Origin: Aquitalea magnusonii
GTDB taxonomy: Bacteria > Pseudomonadota > Gammaproteobacteria > Burkholderiales > Chromobacteriaceae
Direction of reading: 5' to 3'
NCBI RefSeq assembly: GCF_003202035.1
Contig: NZ_QJKC01000012.1
Span: 1-64,000 of the forward strand
DNA length: 64,000 bases
Part shown: one piece after another, positions 57,341 to 64,000 of the stretch
How positions within the stretch are numbered: position 1 is the stretch's first letter
How the letters are laid out: each line of letters begins with the position of its first letter
Made by a program: the position numbers and the translations under genes
Notes under the pieces: model-generated
What the model saw: the letters and a program-made list of their open reading frames with translations, nothing else
The model's database searches: none
What the model was told of the DNA's origin: nothing

Positions 57341-58891
57341 TCAATGAGCGGTTTCATGGTCGTAGCGGCCCGTGCCCAGACTGCCCGGCCCCTGGCGGGC
57401 AAAGCGCACCATCAGCATCATTTCCACCACCAGCAGCACGGTGTAGAAACCGACAAAACCGGCCAGCGAACCGTATAACGACTCCAGCGACAGCGTGGAC
57501 ACCGACAGCCGGGTGGGTAGTACGCCGTAAATGGTCCACGGCTGGCGGCCATATTCGGCCACCACCCAGCCCAGTTCGCAGGACAACCAGGGCAACGGCA
57601 GGCAGCACAAGGCCAGCTTGAGCAGGCGCGGACGGTGCTGGAAATTGCCCTTGAGCGAGGCCCAGAAGGCCCAGCCAAACAGCAGCAACATGGCCATGCC
57701 CATGCCCACCATCAGCCGGAAGGACCAGAACATCGGTGCCACGCGAGGAATGGTGTCGCGCGCGGCGGCATCAATCATCTGCGGCGTGGCCGTGGCCACA
57801 TTGGCGGTGTACTTCTTCAGCAGCAGGCCAAAGCCCAGATCCTTTTTGTGGGCTTCCAGCACCGCTTTGGCAGCACTGTCCTGGCGGTCGCGCCGCACGC
57901 TTTCCAGCGCCTGTACTGCCAGCATGCCGGACTCAATACGCAGGCGGTTTTGCGCCATGATTTCGTGAATACCCGGTATTTCCTTGCTGAGCGAACGGGT
58001 GCCAATCAAGCCCATCACCCAGGGAATACTCACCTGCCAGTCGTTCTCCATGCGTGTTTCATTCGGCCAAGCCAGCAGATTGAACGAGGCCGGGGCCGGC
58101 TCGGTATGCCACATGGCCTCGATGGCGGCCAGCTTGGTCTGCTGCGCCTCGCCCACGGTGTAGCCGGACTCATCGCCCAGCACGATCACCGAACAGATAC
58201 TGGCAAAACCGAAGGCAGCGGCAATACGGAAGCTCTTGCGGGCGAATTCCACATTGCGCCCGCGCAGCAGATACCAGCTGGAAATCGACAGCACAAACAT
58301 CGCCCCGGTGACATAACCGGCGCTGACGGTATGCACGAACTTGGCCTGGGCATCCGGGTTAAGCAGCAGCGCGGCAAAGTCGGTCATCTCCATGCGCATG
58401 GTCTGATAGCTGAACTCGGCCCCCACCGGATTCTGCATCCAGCCATTGGCAATCAATATCCACAAGGCCGACAGATTGGTGCCGATGGCCATCAGGATGG
58501 TCACCAGCAAGTGCTGCTTGCGCGACAGCCGCTCCCAGCCAAAAAAGAACAGGCCGATCATGGTGGATTCCAGGAAAAAGGCCATCAGCCCCTCGATGGC
58601 CAGCGGCGCGCCGAAAATATCGCCCACATAGTGCGAGTAATAGGCCCAGTTGGTACCGAACTGGAATTCCATGGTGATGCCGGTGGTCACCCCCAGCGCA
58701 AAATTGATGCCGAACAGCTTGCCCCAGAAGCGGGTCATGTCCTGATAGACCTGCTTGCCGGTCATCAGCCATACAGACTCCATGATCACCAGCAGCCACA
58801 CCATGCCGATGGTCAGTGGCACGAACAGGAAGTGGTAAAGCGCCGTCACGGCGAACTGCAGTCGTGATAAATCGACGATGTTATCTAACAT
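57341..58891 (-). CDS. cydA: Cytochrome bd ubiquinol oxidase subunit I
   Basis: Catalytic subunit reducing O2 to water with quinol, binding haems b558, b595 and d. The 516-aa protein starts DNIVDLSRLQFAVTALYHFL with His20 as expected haem ligand, has FFLESTMIGLFFFGWERL near 100-117 with the proton-channel/haem Glu residues, and the conserved GWVVAEYGRQPWTIYG near 440. Length is that of the long Q-loop type of E. coli. GGAG precedes ATG 58891, which lies 11 bases inside cydP. Confidence 0.97.
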   Translation of the reverse strand: MLDNIVDLSRLQFAVTALYHFLFVPLTIGMVWLLVIMESVWLMTGKQVYQDMTRFWGKLFGINFALGVTTGITMEFQFGTNWAYYSHYVGDIFGAPLAIEGLMAFFLESTMIGLFFFGWERLSRKQHLLVTILMAIGTNLSALWILIANGWMQNPVGAEFSYQTMRMEMTDFAALLLNPDAQAKFVHTVSAGYVTGAMFVLSISSWYLLRGRNVEFARKSFRIAAAFGFASICSVIVLGDESGYTVGEAQQTKLAAIEAMWHTEPAPASFNLLAWPNETRMENDWQVSIPWVMGLIGTRSLSKEIPGIHEIMAQNRLRIESGMLAVQALESVRRDRQDSAAKAVLEAHKKDLGFGLLLKKYTANVATATPQMIDAAARDTIPRVAPMFWSFRLMVGMGMAMLLLFGWAFWASLKGNFQHRPRLLKLALCCLPLPWLSCELGWVVAEYGRQPWTIYGVLPTRLSVSTLSLESLYGSLAGFVGFYTVLLVVEMMLMVRFARQGPGSLGTGRYDHETAH

Positions 58892-59072
58892 TGTTTTTCT
58901 CCAGGTGTTGGCTGGCCATCCCCGCCTCCCGCATGCCGTCGGCCATGGCGGCGGCATCGACATGGACGCGGTAGGGCGCGACCAAGGCTTTCCAGATGAT
59001 CAGCAGCAGCACGATCTTGATGCCGATGATCCAGGCCAGTTCACGGCCCAGTTTGCGTGGTGGTTTGTTCAT
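58881..59072 (-). CDS. cydP: Cytochrome oxidase putative small subunit CydP
   Basis: A 63-aa peptide with a basic N-terminus (NKPPRKLGRELAW), one membrane helix (about 14-32, IIGIKIVLLLIIWKALVA) and a polar tail. Size, topology and position directly upstream of and overlapping cydA fit the CydP family of betaproteobacterial and Pseudomonas-type bd operons. The ATG at 59072 is preceded by a GAG-rich stretch; longer open sequence upstream is not coding. First gene of the bd operon. Confidence 0.85.
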   Translation of the reverse strand: MNKPPRKLGRELAWIIGIKIVLLLIIWKALVAPYRVHVDAAAMADGMREAGMASQHLEKNNVR

Positions 59073-59164
59073 TGCAGGCTCTCGGTTGACGCGGTGGCGG
59101 CACAGCTGGCCACCCGCTTGCGCCGGGGCAGGCAGGGTGGGCCACCGCGTTTGGCCTGGCTGTT

Positions 59165-59180
59165 TGCAAATGCCATGCCA
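59165..59180 (-). promoter_or_regulatory. Sigma-54 (-24/-12) promoter of the cyd operon
   Basis: On the minus strand TGGCATGGCATTTGCA matches the sigma-54 consensus TGGCAYG-N4-TTGCA, with the invariant GG and GC dinucleotides separated by exactly 10 bases. Transcription would start near 59154, giving an 82-base leader before cydP. A sigma-54 activator gene with an adjacent palindrome lies immediately upstream, which makes a chance match unlikely. Confidence 0.8.
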
Positions 59181-59228
59181 GGCTGTACCGCCTGTTTTCA
59201 GGGGGATTACTGGCGGTTTTCCGGCTAT

Positions 59229-59246
59229 CATGTCATTTTTGACATG
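59229..59246. promoter_or_regulatory. Enhancer-type palindrome for the sigma-54 activator
   Basis: CATGTCA-TTTT-TGACATG has perfect 7-base arms. It is centred about 84 bases upstream of the predicted cyd transcription start, a normal distance for enhancer-binding proteins, and 15-32 bases before the activator's own start codon, so it could also mediate autoregulation. Confidence 0.7.
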
Positions 59247-59260
59247 TCAGAAAACACACT

Positions 59261-60595
59261 ATGTCACCCCTGTCGAATGAAGCCAGCCTGGACACCATCA
59301 GCCGCATGCTGGACGAGCTGAGCGAGCCGCGCATCGTCATTACCGAGCACTTTGAAATCCTGCATGCCAACCAGGCCTACCGCGCCGCCTACGGTGCCGA
59401 AGCGCCGGGCCGCCACTGCTACGAGGTGTCACACGGCTATCAACGCCCCTGTGATGAAGAGGGCGAGTCCTGCCCGCTGCGCATGACGCTGGCCAGCGGC
59501 CAGCCGGAACGGGTGCTGCACATTCACCGCACGGCGCATGGCGACGAGCATGTGGATGTGGAACTGATGCCACTGGCGGATATCAGCGGCCATCGCCACC
59601 TGTTCATTGAAAAGATGAAGCCGCTGCAGCTGGCCAGCAGCCAGGCGGCCGCCGACAAGATGGTGGGGCGCAGCGCAGTGTTTCGCCGCATGCTGCTGCT
59701 GGCGCAAAGAGCGGCCCCTTCCAGTGCGGCGGTGCTGTTGATCGGCGAATCCGGCACCGGCAAGGAAGGACTGGCACGGGCCATTCACGACAGCGGCGGT
59801 GCCGCGCAACGGCCGTTTATTGCGGTGGATTGCGCCAGCCTGAGTGAAACCCTGCTGGAAAGCGAGCTGTTCGGCTATGAAAAAGGGGCGTTTACCGGGG
59901 CCAACCAGCGCAAGCAGGGCCTGGTGGAAGCCGCCCATGGCGGCACGCTGTTTCTGGATGAAATTGGCGACCTGCCGCTGTCACAGCAGGTCAAGCTGTT
60001 GCGCTTGCTGGAGTCCGGCAGCTTTCGCCGCGTGGGGGGCATCAACAGCATTCCCGCCAGCTTTAGGCTGATTGCCGCCACCCACCGCAATCTGGCAGCC
60101 ATGGTCGAGTCCGGCAGCTTCCGCGCCGACCTCTACTACCGGCTGGCGGTGTTTCCCATCCGCCTCCCTCCCCTGCGCGAACGGCGCGAGGACATTCCGC
60201 TGCTGGCGGCCTCGCTGCTGGAGCGGGTTGCCCCCGGACGCAGGCTGCAACTGGAGCCGGCTGCGCTGCAATGGCTGTTGCAACAGCCTTTCAACGGCAA
60301 TATCCGCGAACTGCGCAATCTGCTGGAACGCGCCAGCCTGCTGAGCGACGGCGATGTCATCACGCTGGAAAACCTGTGCGCCGACGAATGGAACAGCACA
60401 CCACCGGCAACCCCGGCCATGCAGGACTTCCACTGCGGCCTGCTGCCGCTGGAACAGCTGGAAAGCCAGTACCTGCAATGGGCGGTCGAACACAGCGGCT
60501 TAAGCCGCCAGCAACTGGCCTCGGCGCTGCAACTGACCGAGCGCACGCTCTACCGCCGGCTGGCCGGCAGACAAAAGAAAGCCCCCGCCAGCTAG
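59261..60595 (+). CDS. Sigma-54-dependent PAS-AAA+ transcriptional activator
   Basis: A 444-aa enhancer-binding protein. The N-terminal PAS-like domain (about 15-120) carries His52-Cys53, His58, Cys64 and Cys71 in a compact cluster that could sense redox state or bind an Fe-S cluster or metal. The AAA+ domain has Walker A GESGTGKE (162-169), the sigma-54 contact loop GAFTGA (209-214) and Walker B FLDEIG (231-236), and a Fis-type helix-turn-helix ends the protein. It diverges from the cyd operon, which has a sigma-54 promoter, so it is the likely activator. ATG 59261 lacks a clear Shine-Dalgarno. Confidence 0.9.
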   Translation: MSPLSNEASLDTISRMLDELSEPRIVITEHFEILHANQAYRAAYGAEAPGRHCYEVSHGYQRPCDEEGESCPLRMTLASGQPERVLHIHRTAHGDEHVDVELMPLADISGHRHLFIEKMKPLQLASSQAAADKMVGRSAVFRRMLLLAQRAAPSSAAVLLIGESGTGKEGLARAIHDSGGAAQRPFIAVDCASLSETLLESELFGYEKGAFTGANQRKQGLVEAAHGGTLFLDEIGDLPLSQQVKLLRLLESGSFRRVGGINSIPASFRLIAATHRNLAAMVESGSFRADLYYRLAVFPIRLPPLRERREDIPLLAASLLERVAPGRRLQLEPAALQWLLQQPFNGNIRELRNLLERASLLSDGDVITLENLCADEWNSTPPATPAMQDFHCGLLPLEQLESQYLQWAVEHSGLSRQQLASALQLTERTLYRRLAGRQKKAPAS

Positions 60596-60603
60596 GCAGG
60601 GGC
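60581..60603 (-). terminator. Hairpin ending the efe operon, inside the activator 3' end
   Basis: GCCCCTGCC / GGCGGGGGC (one mismatch position) with a 5-base loop is followed on the minus strand by TTTCTTTTG. It lies 64 bases past the efeB stop and overlaps the stop codon of the convergent activator gene. Confidence 0.6.
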
Positions 60604-60666
60604 AAAAGACAACCTTGGTGTGTGCGTTGTAGCAAACTCTGTTCCAGCCTGATGGCCGGGCCGCCA

Positions 60667-61947
60667 TCAGCGCCCGGCTTGCAACAGGCCGGCACCGAGA
60701 TAGTCGCTGCCGCTCACTCCGGGCAGGGCAAAGAAATAACCGCCGCCAAAAGGTTTGATGTATTCCTCCAGCGGTTCGCCATCCAGCCGGTGCTGGGTAG
60801 CGATGAAACCGGTTTGCAGATTGGACTGAAAGCAGATGAACACCAGCCCCATGTCCAGCTGGCCGGATTTGGTCAGCCCCAGCGAATAGCTGTAGCTGCG
60901 ACGCAGCAGCCTGGCATCGTGGCGGCCATGCTGGCGTGGCTCGGCCCGGCGCATGTGCGAATCCAGCGGCACCTGCTGGCCGTGCGGGTCTGCCGCAAAG
61001 CCGGGGTCGTCGAATTCGTGGGTCTTGCCCAGCGGCGCACCACTGGCCTTGTCGCGGCCGAAAATACCCTGCTGCTCGCCCAGCGGTGTGCGGTCCCACT
61101 GCTCCAGCGTGAAGCGGATCAGGCGAATGGCGACATAGCTGCCGCCCTTGGCCCAGGCCGGCTCCTGGTCCTTGTCGTCCACCCACACCAGCGCATTCAT
61201 CTGGGCGCTGTCGGCCGTGTCGGGGTTTCCCGTCCCGTCCTTGAAGCCGAACAGATTGATCGGCGTGCTGCTGTGGCGCACGGCTCCCGCCGGCAAAAAA
61301 CCATCCATCTTCCAGCGGGCAGCCAGCTTGTCCGGGCAATGCTTGATGATGTCACGCACGGCGTGAATCACCGTTTCGCGCGAATGGGCGCAGCATTGCA
61401 GCAGCAGGTCGCCATCGCACCATGCCGCGTCCAGCGCGTCATTGGCAAAAGCCTGCATCTGGCTCAGCTGCCGCGGGCGCTGTGCCTGCAGGCCAAAGCG
61501 CTGGTCAAACAGCGAGGCGCCCACCGCCACGGTGATGCTCAGCCCATCCGCGCTGATATTGCTGCCCAACAGGCCGGAGTCCGGCGGTGGCATTTTGGGG
61601 TGATCCACCGGTGCCGGGCCGCCCTGGGTCAGAAAGGCGATGCGTTCGGTCAGCAACTGCAAGGTGGCTTGCAAGCCCTGGCGGTCTCGCGCCAGCACAT
61701 CAAAAGCGATGAAGATGGCTTCCTGCGCTGCCGGGGTGGTGATGCCTGCCTGATGCTGGCCGCGGTAGGGGACCACTTGCTGCGCCGGATCCACCGGTTT
61801 GGCCAGCTGGCCAAACCAGGCCGCGCTACCCAGGCCGCCGGCCAGCAGGCCGCCGCCAAACAGCCCGGCCCCGCGCAGCAGGCTGCGACGCTGGGGATTG
61901 GCGATCGCCACAGGCGGGGAAAGGACAGGCTTGTCTTGTTCAGTCAT
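60667..61947 (-). CDS. efeB: EfeB, Tat-exported DyP-type haem peroxidase/deferrochelatase
   Basis: Periplasmic DyP-family peroxidase of the EfeUOB iron-uptake system. The 426-aa precursor has a Tat signal with NPQRRSLLRG (RR at 20-21). The DyP motif GFKDGTGNPD lies near residue 230 with the catalytic Asp, and the proximal haem His is expected in the C-terminal third. It is the last gene of the operon, after the cupredoxin gene, 40 bases away. Confidence 0.94.
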   Translation of the reverse strand: MTEQDKPVLSPPVAIANPQRRSLLRGAGLFGGGLLAGGLGSAAWFGQLAKPVDPAQQVVPYRGQHQAGITTPAAQEAIFIAFDVLARDRQGLQATLQLLTERIAFLTQGGPAPVDHPKMPPPDSGLLGSNISADGLSITVAVGASLFDQRFGLQAQRPRQLSQMQAFANDALDAAWCDGDLLLQCCAHSRETVIHAVRDIIKHCPDKLAARWKMDGFLPAGAVRHSSTPINLFGFKDGTGNPDTADSAQMNALVWVDDKDQEPAWAKGGSYVAIRLIRFTLEQWDRTPLGEQQGIFGRDKASGAPLGKTHEFDDPGFAADPHGQQVPLDSHMRRAEPRQHGRHDARLLRRSYSYSLGLTKSGQLDMGLVFICFQSNLQTGFIATQHRLDGEPLEEYIKPFGGGYFFALPGVSGSDYLGAGLLQAGR

Positions 61948-61987
61948 GGTGTGAAGGACTTCTGTATTGTGCTGCCGCGCAGCATGA

Positions 61988-62350
61988 TCATTCGACGATT
62001 AGCACACCGTGCGGATTGCTCAGCAGGCCGCAGGTCATGGCGTATGTGCCGGGCTCCAGCCTGGCGGTCAGCTTCTGGCTGAAACCGGGGGCGATGTTCT
62101 CGCGCTCCTCCACCACATACACGCCCTTGAGGATTTCCCATTCCACAGTGCGGCTGCTGTTGTTCTTGATCAGGAACTGGGTCTTGCCGCGCTGCACGGT
62201 CAGCTGCATCGGCTGGCAGGCCTCATCGCTGATGCCGACATTCACCACCGGGATGGCAGCAGCGGCGACGGTGGCCTGTGGTGCCGGGGCCTCCTTGCTG
62301 CAGCCGGCCAGCAAGGCGGCAAGCAGGACTACGGGGAATACTCTGGACAT
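61988..62350 (-). CDS. Cupredoxin-domain lipoprotein (EfeO N-domain-like)
   Basis: A 120-aa lipoprotein with lipobox LAGC (Cys17) and a cupredoxin-like beta sandwich (about 35-120): [20 protein letters not shown] and [19 protein letters not shown], the last carrying a Cys and a His in copper-site-like position. In E. coli EfeO this domain is fused in front of the imelysin domain; here it is a separate gene in the same operon. It may bind copper or iron and pass Fe to EfeU. Confidence 0.85.
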   Translation of the reverse strand: MSRVFPVVLLAALLAGCSKEAPAPQATVAAAAIPVVNVGISDEACQPMQLTVQRGKTQFLIKNNSSRTVEWEILKGVYVVEERENIAPGFSQKLTARLEPGTYAMTCGLLSNPHGVLIVE

Positions 62351-62424
62351 GGCTCATTCCTCAGACAATTTGTTCCAGCCCGCCCGGCCTGCGCACTGGC
62401 AGCGCCGGGCGGTAGCGTGACGGA

Positions 62425-63318
62425 TCAATCCAGCCCCAGCACGCCACGCAGCTTGGACAGGTCTTCCGCCAGCGCGGTGATCGGGCCCTTCATGGCGGTG
62501 CGGTCGGCATCGGTGAGCTTGTCGTAGCTGACAAAGCCCTGCTTGTCCTCGCTGCGGTATTTGTCCAGCAGGCTGTCGACCGACTTGAAGTTTTCATCCA
62601 CCTTGGCCAGCAAGTCCGGGCTGGCTTTCTGCAGCAGCGGGCGCAGCAGCTCGACAATCTTCTGCGCGCCGTCGACATTGGCGCGGAAGTCCCACAGATC
62701 GGTATGGCTGTAGCGGTCTTCCTCACCGCTGATCTTGGTGGCCGCCACTTCTTCGATCAGGCCGGCCGCGCCGCCCACCATCTTGGCTGGCGGAATGCTC
62801 AGCGTCTGCACCCGGCTTTGCAGGGTGCTGATGTCCGCTACCAGCTTGTCGGCATACTCAGCCTGACCCTTGGTGGTGTGGTCGCCAAACAGGGCTTTTT
62901 CCAGACGGTGGAAGCCGGTGAATTTCGGGTCGGCGGCTTTTTGCTTGAAGTCATCCTCGCGGGCATCGATCGCGCCATCCATATCGGAGAACAGTTCGGC
63001 AATCGGCTCGATACGCTCGTAATGCTGGCGGGTGATGGGGTACAGCTCCTGCGCCTTTTTCAGTTCGCCAGCCTTGATGGCGGCGGCAAAAGCCTTGGAC
63101 TGGGTCAGCAGGCCGGCCAGCTCGCTGGTCACGTATTGCTTGTAGTCGGCAATCGGGCCGGCCAGCTGGGCGCTGTAGTCCACCGCCGCTGCCGAGGCGG
63201 CAGCCACGGCCGCACTGCTGGCCTGCGCCACTGGCGCATCTTCGCTTTTACCGCAGGCAGCCAGGGTGGAGACCAGCAATGCCAGTAGCGACAACTTGAA
63301 CAGGGAACGGTGTGTCAT
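62425..63318 (-). CDS. efeO: EfeO/EfeM-type imelysin (peptidase M75) lipoprotein
   Basis: A 297-aa periplasmic iron-binding protein with lipobox LAAC (Cys22) and an all-helical M75 domain. The GxHxxE metal motif is present as GFHRLEKALFGD near residue 125. It lacks the cupredoxin domain of full EfeO, which is encoded by the next gene, 74 bases downstream. The ATG at 63318 is chosen for the signal peptide; open sequence beyond it is not conserved. Confidence 0.9.
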   Translation of the reverse strand: MTHRSLFKLSLLALLVSTLAACGKSEDAPVAQASSAAVAAASAAAVDYSAQLAGPIADYKQYVTSELAGLLTQSKAFAAAIKAGELKKAQELYPITRQHYERIEPIAELFSDMDGAIDAREDDFKQKAADPKFTGFHRLEKALFGDHTTKGQAEYADKLVADISTLQSRVQTLSIPPAKMVGGAAGLIEEVAATKISGEEDRYSHTDLWDFRANVDGAQKIVELLRPLLQKASPDLLAKVDENFKSVDSLLDKYRSEDKQGFVSYDKLTDADRTAMKGPITALAEDLSKLRGVLGLD

Positions 63319-63355
63319 CAGGTTTTTCCTTGAAAAATGGGGGGCGAAAGCCGTG

Positions 63356-64000
63356 TCAGCGCGTGGAGGCAGGCTGCGGGCTGGCGGCAGGCTGGCTGCC
63401 ACGCAGGAACAGCCACAGGGCTGGAATCAGGAACAGCAGCCAGGCCAGCACTTCGCTGACGGTGGGGGTGTCGTTGTAGCCGAACAGGCCGGCCAGGATC
63501 ACGCCGAGCGGGGTGTCGGTGGGCAGCACATGGCTCAGGTCGAATACCACGGCCTGCAGCTGGTTCCACAAGCCGGCTTCGTGCAGCGACTTGATGGCAC
63601 CGGCCAGCAGGCCGGCCGCGACGAAGATGATGAACAGGCCGGTCAGGCGGAAGAAACGGCGCAGATCGATACGCACGCCGCCCTGGTAGATGCCGTAGCC
63701 GATGGCTGCCGCCACCAGCAGGCCCAGCACGGCGGCCAGCCAGGCCAGCGGGTTTTCTGCCTGCTGCTGGAAGGCCGCCAGCAGGAAAAACACCGATTCC
63801 AGCCCTTCGCGCGCCACGGCAAAAAACGCCATGCCGACCAGTGCATAAGCCTGGCCCCGGCTGCGGCGGAACAGCGCCGCCATGGATTCGTGCAGCTGCC
63901 CCTTGATGGAACGGGCGGCCTGCTTCATCCAGAACACCATGGAGGTGAGAATGGCGACGGCAATCAGCGCCACCACCGCTTCAAACAGCTCTTGCTGCTT
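63356..64000 (-). CDS. efeU: EfeU, iron permease (partial, runs off right edge)
   Basis: C-terminal 214 residues of an OFeT/Ftr1-family ferric permease. Several membrane segments and the second REXXE motif (REGLE in FFAVAREGLESVFFLL) are present; the first motif and the start lie beyond 64000. It is the upstream gene of the efeU-efeO-cupredoxin-efeB operon, 37 bases before efeO. Confidence 0.93.
   Translation of the reverse strand, partial: KQQELFEAVVALIAVAILTSMVFWMKQAARSIKGQLHESMAALFRRSRGQAYALVGMAFFAVAREGLESVFFLLAAFQQQAENPLAWLAAVLGLLVAAAIGYGIYQGGVRIDLRRFFRLTGLFIIFVAAGLLAGAIKSLHEAGLWNQLQAVVFDLSHVLPTDTPLGVILAGLFGYNDTPTVSEVLAWLLFLIPALWLFLRGSQPAASPQPASTR

Noticed and set aside
60271-62082. A 603-codon plus-strand frame opposite efeB
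   Set aside because: Antisense shadow of efeB and of the end of the activator gene.

Overview
The window is a GC-rich bacterial chromosome segment. Gene content and order (hfq-hflX-hflK-hflC-hisZ-purA preceded by rlmN-pilF-rodZ-ispG-hisS-yfgM-bamB-der, a long beta-type IspG, a type IV pilus PilF, EfeUOB and CydPABX) fit a betaproteobacterium of the order Neisseriales, most likely a Chromobacterium/Aquitalea-like member of the Chromobacteriaceae. This assignment is inferred from gene families and synteny, not from a database search. I saw no insertion sequence, prophage or CRISPR array.

Layout. 1-374: promoter and leader that look like the start of an rRNA operon reading leftwards out of the window, then the rnr terminator. 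375-3511: RNase R, and three identical tRNA-Leu(CAG) genes driven by a consensus promoter that overlaps the rnr start. 3605-9781: an MdtD-like drug exporter, an AcpA/phospholipase C-type phosphoesterase lipoprotein, a di-haem cytochrome c peroxidase, and a UPF0303 protein overlapping a Gfo/Idh oxidoreductase. 9929-25323: a long housekeeping run on the minus strand (ndk, rlmN, pilF, rodZ, ispG, hisS, yfgM, bamB, der, hfq, hflX, hflK, hflC, hisZ, purA). 25463-26296: a SPOR-domain protein.

26447-46421 is an inositol catabolism island in several transcription units: iolC(DUF2090 fusion)-iolE-iolB-iolA; a divergent RpiR-type regulator; a sugar/inositol ABC transporter; iolD with a second iolE; a LacI-type regulator; a 5'-truncated iolH remnant; an IolI-like isomerase; and three Gfo/Idh inositol dehydrogenases. 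Together they cover uptake, oxidation of inositol stereoisomers to inosose, dehydration, ring opening, isomerisation, phosphorylation, aldol cleavage and CoA-dependent oxidation of malonate semialdehyde. AT-rich palindromes of the type GAAAnnnTTTTC recur in four of the promoter regions and probably form an RpiR/IolR regulon.

46510-54993: a succinyl-CoA:acetate CoA-transferase-type enzyme, a TetR regulator, and an RND multidrug efflux operon (outer-membrane factor, adaptor, pump). 55255-55479: a small cysteine-containing protein preceded by perfect inverted repeats. 55658-60595: a cytochrome bd operon (cydP-cydA-cydB-NifX/NifB-like gene-cydX) diverging from a PAS-AAA+ sigma-54 activator. The shared intergenic region holds a near-consensus -24/-12 promoter and an upstream palindrome, so this oxidase seems to be under direct sigma-54 control. 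60667-64000: an EfeUOB-like iron uptake operon with EfeO split into a separate cupredoxin and imelysin lipoprotein; efeU runs off the right edge.

The most unusual points are the sigma-54 control of cytochrome bd with a cysteine-bearing PAS regulator, the NifX-like gene translationally coupled between cydB and cydX, the inositol operator family with paralogous and decayed iol genes, and the small cysteine protein behind nested palindromes.
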